Positions 49,461-64,000 of a DNA stretch of 64,000 bases are shown here, one piece after another. Position 1 is the stretch's first letter, and each line of letters starts with the position of its first letter. Under the pieces are notes generated by a model. It made no database searches, had not been told where the DNA came from, and worked only from the letters and a program-made list of their open reading frames with translations. The stretch spans positions 1 to 64,000 of the forward strand of contig NZ_PZKC01000013.1 in NCBI RefSeq assembly GCF_003034845.1. The letters run 5' to 3'. This DNA comes from Pseudothauera lacus (GTDB taxonomy: Bacteria; Pseudomonadota; Gammaproteobacteria; Burkholderiales; Rhodocyclaceae). Position numbers and translations under genes: made by a program.

Positions 49461-49475
49461 TCCTTGATCCCGCAA
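49446..49475 (-). promoter_or_regulatory. Promoter candidate before rplC
   Basis: The perfect TATAAT (49446-49451) lies 18 bp after TTGCGG (49470-49475; three matches). The predicted start near 49439 gives a leader of about 67 nt before rplC. The -10 box is the loop of the hairpin at 49437-49460. Confidence 0.45.
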
Positions 49476-49484
49476 GTATGGTAC

Positions 49485-49796
49485 TTACTGGAGCTTGATT
49501 TCGACGTCCACGCCAGCCGGCAGATCCAGCTTCATCAGCGCATCCACGGTCTTGTCAGTGGGATCGATGATGTCCATCAGACGTTGATGGGTGCGGATTT
49601 CCATCTGGTCGCGCGAGGCCTTGTTGACGTGCGGCGAACGCAGCAGGTCGAAACGCTCGATGCGGGTCGGCAGCGGCACGGGACCGCGCACCACCGCGCC
49701 GGTGCGCTTGGCGGTGTCGACGATTTCGAGCGCGGACTGATCGATCAGGCGATAGTCGAAGGCCTTCAGGCGGATGCGGATTTTCTGGCTTTGCAT
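49485..49796 (-). CDS. rpsJ: 30S ribosomal protein S10 (uS10)
   Basis: The 103-residue protein ([22 protein letters not shown]) is also the transcription factor NusE that binds NusB at boxA. The loop [22 protein letters not shown] is conserved. It lies 54 bp after tuf and 112 bp before rplC, so it is set apart from the rest of the S10 operon on both sides by hairpins. Confidence 0.97.
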   Translation of the reverse strand: MQSQKIRIRLKAFDYRLIDQSALEIVDTAKRTGAVVRGPVPLPTRIERFDLLRSPHVNKASRDQMEIRTHQRLMDIIDPTDKTVDALMKLDLPAGVDVEIKLQ

Positions 49797-49817
49797 GGCT
49801 TGTTTTCCAAAGAGCGA

Positions 49818-49840
49818 GGGCGCGGCACGATGCCGCGCCC
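49818..49840 (-). terminator. Hairpin between tuf and rpsJ
   Basis: A perfect 10-bp stem (49818-49827 with 49831-49840) closes a 3-nt loop, 10 bp before the tuf stop side ends. The tail on the minus strand is TCGCTCTTTGG, so it may act as a partial terminator or a 3'-end stabiliser of tuf mRNA. Confidence 0.55.
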
Positions 49841-49850
49841 GGACAGGGAA

Positions 49851-51041
49851 TTACTCGATGATCTTGGCAACCACACCGGCGCCGACGGTACGACCGCCTT
49901 CGCGGATGGCGAAACGCAGACCTTCTTCCATGGCGATCGGGCAGATCAGCTTCACGGTGATCGACACGTTGTCACCCGGCATGACCATCTCGGTGCCTTC
50001 CGGCAGGGAGATCGAACCGGTCACGTCGGTGGTACGGAAGTAGAACTGCGGACGGTAGTTGTTGAAGAACGGGGTGTGACGACCGCCCTCTTCCTTCGAC
50101 AGCACGTAGATCTCGCCGGTGAAGTGGGTGTGCGGGGTGATGGAACCCGGCTTGCACAGCACCTGGCCACGCTCGACGTCTTCACGCTTGGTGCCGCGCA
50201 GCAGCACGCCGACGTTGTCGCCCGCCTGACCCTGGTCGAGCAGCTTGCGGAACATTTCCACGCCGGTGCAGGTGGTCTTGACCGTGGCCTTGATGCCGAC
50301 AATCTCGATTTCCTCACCAACCTTGACGATGCCGCGCTCGACACGGCCGGTCACCACGGTGCCGCGGCCGGAGATCGAGAACACGTCTTCGATCGGCAGC
50401 AGGAAGGGCTTGTCGATGGCACGTTCCGGGGTCGGGATGTAGGAGTCCAGCGCAGCGGCCAGCTCCAGGATCGCCGGTTCGCCGATCGGCGACTGGTCGC
50501 CTTCGAGCGCCTTCAGCGCGGAACCCTTGACGATGGGAATGTCGTCGCCCGGGAAGTCGTACTTGGAGAGCAGCTCGCGCACTTCCATCTCGACCAGCTC
50601 GAGCAGCTCTTCGTCGTCAACCATGTCGCACTTGTTCAGGAAGACGATGATGTAGGGCACGCCGACCTGGCGGGCCAGCAGGATGTGCTCGCGGGTCTGC
50701 GGCATCGGGCCGTCAGCGGCCGAGCACACCAGGATCGCGCCGTCCATCTGCGCCGCACCGGTAATCATGTTCTTCACGTAGTCGGCGTGACCCGGGCAGT
50801 CCACGTGGGCGTAGTGACGGGTTTCGGTCTCGTACTCGACGTGCGCGGTGTTGATGGTGATGCCGCGCGCCTTCTCTTCGGGCGCCGCGTCGATCTGGTC
50901 GTAGGCCTTCGCTTCACCGCCGAACTTCTTCGACAGAATGGTGGTGATCGCCGCGGTCAGCGTCGTCTTACCATGGTCAACGTGGCCGATCGTGCCAACG
51001 TTTACGTGCGGCTTGGTGCGCTCGAATTTACCTTTAGCCAT
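49851..51041 (-). CDS. tuf: Translation elongation factor Tu
   Basis: This GTPase delivers aminoacyl-tRNA to the ribosome. The 396-residue product has G1 GHVDHGKT (19-26), the effector region [14 protein letters not shown]3 DCPGHADY and G4 NKCD. It is the downstream copy in the str operon. A second tuf gene, usual in betaproteobacteria, may lie beyond the right edge near secE-nusG, but this is inference. Confidence 0.98.
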   Translation of the reverse strand: MAKGKFERTKPHVNVGTIGHVDHGKTTLTAAITTILSKKFGGEAKAYDQIDAAPEEKARGITINTAHVEYETETRHYAHVDCPGHADYVKNMITGAAQMDGAILVCSAADGPMPQTREHILLARQVGVPYIIVFLNKCDMVDDEELLELVEMEVRELLSKYDFPGDDIPIVKGSALKALEGDQSPIGEPAILELAAALDSYIPTPERAIDKPFLLPIEDVFSISGRGTVVTGRVERGIVKVGEEIEIVGIKATVKTTCTGVEMFRKLLDQGQAGDNVGVLLRGTKREDVERGQVLCKPGSITPHTHFTGEIYVLSKEEGGRHTPFFNNYRPQFYFRTTDVTGSISLPEGTEMVMPGDNVSITVKLICPIAMEEGLRFAIREGGRTVGAGVVAKIIE

Positions 51042-51068
51042 GAGTATGTTCCTTGTCGATGCAGGTGC

Positions 51069-53168
<2,100 letters not shown>

Positions 53169-53190
53169 GGTTTATTCCTGTCTATCCGGA

Positions 53191-53206
53191 TCGCGCTGCG
53201 GCGCGA
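53191..53206 (-). other. Hairpin in the fusA leader
   Basis: Six bases (53191-53196) pair with 53201-53206 around a 4-nt loop, 22 bp upstream of the fusA GTG. It leaves the ribosome binding site free. No T-tract follows. Confidence 0.4.
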
Positions 53207-53234
53207 GGGTTGAACTGATGCGTTACAAAACAAT

Positions 53235-53254
53235 CGAGCCCTTTGCAGGGCTCG
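53235..53254 (-). terminator. Hairpin between rpsG and fusA
   Basis: A perfect 8-bp stem (53235-53242 with 53247-53254) has a GCAA tetraloop on the minus strand and the T-rich tail ATTGTTTTGT. It lies 20 bp past the rpsG stop codon and probably causes partial termination or protects the rpsL-rpsG mRNA end. Confidence 0.65.
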
Positions 53255-53274
53255 AATCACTACCGGCGAAAGGA

Positions 53275-53757
<483 letters not shown>

Positions 53758-53778
53758 TTATTATCTTGAGCCGAACAA

Positions 53779-54156
53779 TCAGGCTTTCTTCGGACGCTTG
53801 GCGCCATACTTCGAGCGCGACTGCTTCCGGTCCTTGACACCCTGCAGGTCGAGGGAGCCACGCACGATGTGATAGCGCACACCCGGCAAATCCTTGACAC
53901 GACCGCCGCGGATCAGCACAACGGAGTGTTCCTGCAGGTTGTGGCCTTCGCCACCGATGTAGGAAATGACCTCGAAACCGTTGGTCAGACGCACCTTGGC
54001 AACCTTACGAAGCGCGGAGTTCGGCTTCTTCGGCGTGGTGGTGTAGACCCGGGTGCACACCCCACGCTTCTGGGGGCACGCTTCGAGCGCCGGCACCTTG
54101 CTCTTGGTGACGGCCATTTGCCGCGGCTTGCGGACGAGCTGATTGATTGTTGGCAT
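53779..54156 (-). CDS. rpsL: 30S ribosomal protein S12 (uS12)
   Basis: The 125-residue protein is part of the decoding centre. The streptomycin-resistance positions are wild type (K43 in TPKKPNS and K88 in GGRVKDLPG). The following Asp (D89) is the RimO methylthiolation site in E. coli. The ATG at 54156 was chosen over an upstream in-frame codon because homology starts with [12 protein letters not shown]. Confidence 0.97.
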   Translation of the reverse strand: MPTINQLVRKPRQMAVTKSKVPALEACPQKRGVCTRVYTTTPKKPNSALRKVAKVRLTNGFEVISYIGGEGHNLQEHSVVLIRGGRVKDLPGVRYHIVRGSLDLQGVKDRKQSRSKYGAKRPKKA

Positions 54157-54172
54157 AGCTTGAGAATTTCCC

Positions 54173-54206
54173 AAAAAACCGAGGCAGCCACATCGGGCCG
54201 CCTCGG
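54173..54206 (-). terminator. Terminator between rpoC and rpsL
   Basis: A 7-bp stem (54179-54185 with 54200-54206) is followed on the minus strand by TTTTTTGGG (54173-54178). It lies 83 bp past the rpoC stop and only 17 bp before the rpsL ATG. It could end the rif operon or act as an attenuator in the str leader. Confidence 0.75.
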
Positions 54207-54224
54207 GCGGATTATTCCGGCTGA

Positions 54225-54246
54225 GACTGACTACGATTGGTCAGTC
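54225..54246 (-). repeat. Inverted repeat in the rpoC-rpsL gap
   Basis: Seven bases GACTGAC at 54225-54231 are repeated inverted at 54240-54246 with an 8-nt loop. With the terminator at 54173-54206 it gives the str leader two hairpins in a row. Confidence 0.45.
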
Positions 54247-54262
54247 CACAAAAAGAGGCCGG

Positions 54263-54288
54263 AGTTTAATTCAAACACTGAACTTCCG

Positions 54289-54292
<4 letters not shown>
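54263..54292 (-). promoter_or_regulatory. Promoter candidate of the str operon
   Basis: TTGACG (54287-54292, 5 of 6) overlaps the rpoC stop codon and is 18 bp from TAAACT (54263-54268, 4 of 6). The predicted start near 54256 gives a leader of about 100 nt before rpsL that contains both hairpins. Confidence 0.45.
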
Positions 54293-58503
<4,211 letters not shown>

Positions 58504-58525
58504 CTAATTCTCCAGCGAGGAGTTT

Positions 58526-58569
58526 GGCCGCGGGGCAGCAGGGGGATATCCCCCGCCACCACCGCGGCC
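58526..58569 (-). repeat. Nested inverted repeat between rpoB and rpoC
   Basis: The outer arms GGCCGCGG (58526-58533) and CCGCGGCC (58562-58569) pair over 8 bp. Inside them GGGGG (58541-58545) and CCCCC (58550-58554) pair around ATAT. The structure fills most of the 72-bp gap and ends about 22 bp before the rpoC ATG. No T-tract follows, so it is not an ordinary terminator. Confidence 0.6.
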
Positions 58570-58575
58570 GGATTC

Positions 58576-62709
<4,134 letters not shown>

Positions 62710-62754
62710 GGATGCTCCGGGTAGAGGTCAGACGTCGAACAGACAAAACAGCTG

Positions 62755-62819
62755 CAGAATACGGCGCCCCGCATGTCCCTTTCGGCACCGCGTGCAGCCG
62801 GCCGGGACGCTGTATTCTG
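62755..62819 (-). other. Long stem-loop upstream of rpoB (RNase III-like site)
   Basis: The arms 62755-62766 and 62808-62819 pair over 12 bp with one G-T pair. Inside, GTCCC (62775-62779) can pair with GGGAC (62804-62808), the last base shared. The element lies in the rplL-rpoB gap, where E. coli has an RNase III processing site. The function here is inferred from position and shape. Confidence 0.5.
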
Positions 62820-62845
62820 GCTTCCTGCAAGCAGAAAGCACGAAA

Positions 62846-62874
62846 GGGCCGGCGCCCGAAACGAGCGCCAGCCC
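62846..62874 (-). terminator. Attenuator candidate after rplL
   Basis: A GC-rich stem (62846-62849 and 62851-62855 with 62865-62869 and 62871-62874, one mismatch) lies 17 bp past the rplL stop. The minus-strand tail is CCTTTCGTGCTTTC. In E. coli a partial terminator at this joint lowers rpoBC expression relative to L10/L12; the same role is likely. Confidence 0.5.
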
Positions 62875-62891
62875 CATGGCAAGGCCGGGTA

Positions 62892-63266
62892 TTACTTGAT
62901 CTCGACCTTCGCGCCGGCGTCTTCGAGCTGCTTCTTGAGCGCTTCGGCGTCGGCCTTGGCGATACCTTCCTTGACAGCCTTCGGGGCGCCGTCGACGACG
63001 TCCTTGGCTTCCTTCAGGCCCAGGCCGGTGGCGGCACGGACGACCTTGATGACTTCAACCTTCTTGTCGCCAGCGGCGGTCAGGATGACGTCGAACTCGG
63101 TCTTCTCTTCGGCGGCGGGAGCGGCAGCGCCGGCACCCGGGGCAGCCACGGCCATCGCCGCGGCGGAGACGCCGAACTTCTCTTCGAACGCCTTGACCAG
63201 GTCGTTCAGTTCCATGACGGTCATCGCGCCAACGGCTTCGAGGATGTCTTCTTTGCTGATTGCCAT
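62892..63266 (-). CDS. rplL: 50S ribosomal protein L7/L12 (bL12)
   Basis: The 124-residue stalk protein has the N-terminal dimerisation domain ([29 protein letters not shown]) and an Ala/Gly-rich hinge (about 40-52). The C-terminal factor-binding domain carries EKTEFDVIL and [18 protein letters not shown]. It recruits GTPase factors in several copies per ribosome and lies 49 bp after rplJ. Confidence 0.98.
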   Translation of the reverse strand: MAISKEDILEAVGAMTVMELNDLVKAFEEKFGVSAAAMAVAAPGAGAAAPAAEEKTEFDVILTAAGDKKVEVIKVVRAATGLGLKEAKDVVDGAPKAVKEGIAKADAEALKKQLEDAGAKVEIK

Positions 63267-63315
63267 TTCAAATCACTCCAAAATCGAACTTATCTGAAAA
63301 CTGTAGTGGTGTCGC

Positions 63316-63819
63316 TCAGGCAGCGGCGCCTTCTTCCTCGCGCTTCTTGGCGAGGGCCGCGAGGGTGCACGCAAAGCCGGAAACCGGCGCCTGCATGACG
63401 CCCAGCAGCTTGGCGAGCAGCTCTTCGCGACTGAGGATCGAAGCCAGCGCCTTGACGCCATCGGCGTCGAGCACCTTGCCGGCATACGAACCGGCCTTGA
63501 CCACCAGCTTGGGATTGCCCTTGGCGAATTCGTTGAGCACCTTGGCGGCGGCAACCGGATCTTCCGACACGCTGTAGATCAGCGGACCCACGAGCTGGTC
63601 GGCGAGACCGGCAAACGGGGTGTCGGCGATTGCACGACGCACCAGGGTGTTCTTCAGCACGCGCAGATAAACGCCAGATTCGCGGGCCTTGGCACGCAGC
63701 ACGGTGAGATCGCCCACCGCAATGCCGCGATACTCGGCCACCGCGATGGTCTGGGCGTTGGCTACCTGTGCCGACACCTCTGCCACTACGGCTTTCTTGT
63801 CATCGAGATTGAGACCCAC
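63316..63819 (-). CDS. rplJ: 50S ribosomal protein L10 (uL10)
   Basis: The 167-residue stalk base protein starts with GTG ([16 protein letters not shown]), preceded by a strong AAAGGAGG ribosome binding site. The C-terminal helix ([28 protein letters not shown]) binds L12 dimers. With L12 it represses its own synthesis through the leader just upstream. rplA and rplK are expected beyond the right edge. Confidence 0.97.
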   Translation of the reverse strand: MGLNLDDKKAVVAEVSAQVANAQTIAVAEYRGIAVGDLTVLRAKARESGVYLRVLKNTLVRRAIADTPFAGLADQLVGPLIYSVSEDPVAAAKVLNEFAKGNPKLVVKAGSYAGKVLDADGVKALASILSREELLAKLLGVMQAPVSGFACTLAALAKKREEEGAAA

Positions 63820-63847
63820 AGGCCTTTCCTCCTTTCAAGTCCACACA

Positions 63848-63868
63848 CGGATCGCGAAACACGATCCG
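63848..63868 (-). other. Hairpin upstream of the rplJ ribosome binding site
   Basis: Seven bases (63848-63854, CGGATCG) pair with 63862-63868 around a 7-nt loop. It lies about 10 nt upstream of the ribosome binding site, in the region where the E. coli L10 leader refolds to hide the translation start. Confidence 0.45.
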
Positions 63869-63911
63869 CACCCACGGCGACCTGGATCAGGAGCGCGGTC
63901 GCGAACGACCA

Positions 63912-63990
63912 GAATCCTGTCTGGGCACACCGTCTGCGCAGGCCACCAAGTGCTTAAGCGGGTTTCCCCACACCTGCGGTCTTTGACGAT
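63912..63990 (-). promoter_or_regulatory. L10 autoregulatory leader of rplJL
   Basis: The minus strand reads GACCGCAGG (63973-63981), a CTTAA segment, and CCTGCGCAGACGGTG (63928-63942). These match the L10-binding part of the E. coli rplJ leader (GACCGCAGG...CTTAA...CCTGCGTAGACGGTG) in sequence and order. CGCAGG and CCTGCG pair to form the recognised stem. The L10-L12 complex binds here and represses translation of rplJ and rplL. The remaining bases to 64000 show no gene. Confidence 0.8.
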
Positions 63991-64000
63991 CCGCGCGCTA

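Noticed and set aside
49797-49850. E. coli-type S10 leader regulated by L4
   Set aside because: The gap is too short and holds only one simple hairpin.

Overview
The window is a GC-rich, gene-dense piece of a betaproteobacterial chromosome. The order of the ribosomal genes, the presence of PriB between S6 and S18, and the character of the proteins suggest a member of the Rhodocyclales (Thauera/Azoarcus-like). That placement is inference; no search was run. No insertion sequence, prophage, CRISPR array, tRNA or rRNA gene is visible inside the window.

Layout. At the left edge a near-consensus sigma-70 promoter reads leftward out of the window, probably for a stable RNA transcript. Then come a Ycf46-like AAA ATPase (+) convergent with dnaB, and the cluster rpsF-priB-rpsR-rplI(-dnaB) read leftward. 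Next are an mscS-crcB-hrpA operon (-), a cation:proton antiporter and glnS (+), and a tripartite MacAB-like export operon: HlyD-type adaptor, ABC ATPase and two different FtsX/MacB permeases (+). A PTS EIIC-EAL fusion protein (-), a CbiX-like chelatase with tcdA (-), a metallo-beta-lactamase-fold hydrolase (-) and a MalY/PatB-type aminotransferase (+) follow. A three-gene signalling operon (-) encodes a PAS histidine kinase, a single-domain response regulator and a REC-REC-PAS-GGDEF-EAL protein. Then come an MFS transporter with ssb (-), divergent uvrA (+), a small orphan gene (+), a DUF2237 gene (-) and galE (-).

From about 35.8 kb to the right edge, everything is read leftward in one 28-kb block of transcription and translation genes. 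In transcription order these are rplJ-rplL-rpoB-rpoC, rpsL-rpsG-fusA-tuf, rpsJ-rplC-rplD-rplW-rplB-rpsS-rplV-rpsC-rplP-rpmC-rpsQ, rplN-rplX-rplE-rpsN-rpsH-rplF-rplR-rpsE-rpmD-rplO-secY-infA-rpmJ, and rpsM-rpsK-rpsD-rpoA-rplQ. The rpmJ gene is only 37 codons. The block ends in a strong terminator after rplQ, just before galE.

Regulation can be read at several joints of this block. The L10 autoregulatory leader is recognisable upstream of rplJ. Stable inverted repeats sit between rplL and rpoB, rpoB and rpoC, rpoC and rpsL, rpsG and fusA, tuf and rpsJ, rpsJ and rplC, and rpsQ and rplN. At two of these joints the hairpin physically contains a good sigma-70 promoter. A promoter also precedes rpsM. 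The E. coli-type leaders for L4, S4 and S7 autoregulation have no room here.

Most of the window is conserved housekeeping sequence. The least ordinary items are the membrane EIIC-EAL fusion, the phosphorelay/c-di-GMP operon, the hairpin-embedded promoters and the unrecognised 99-residue protein. I see no clear, wholly new multi-gene system.
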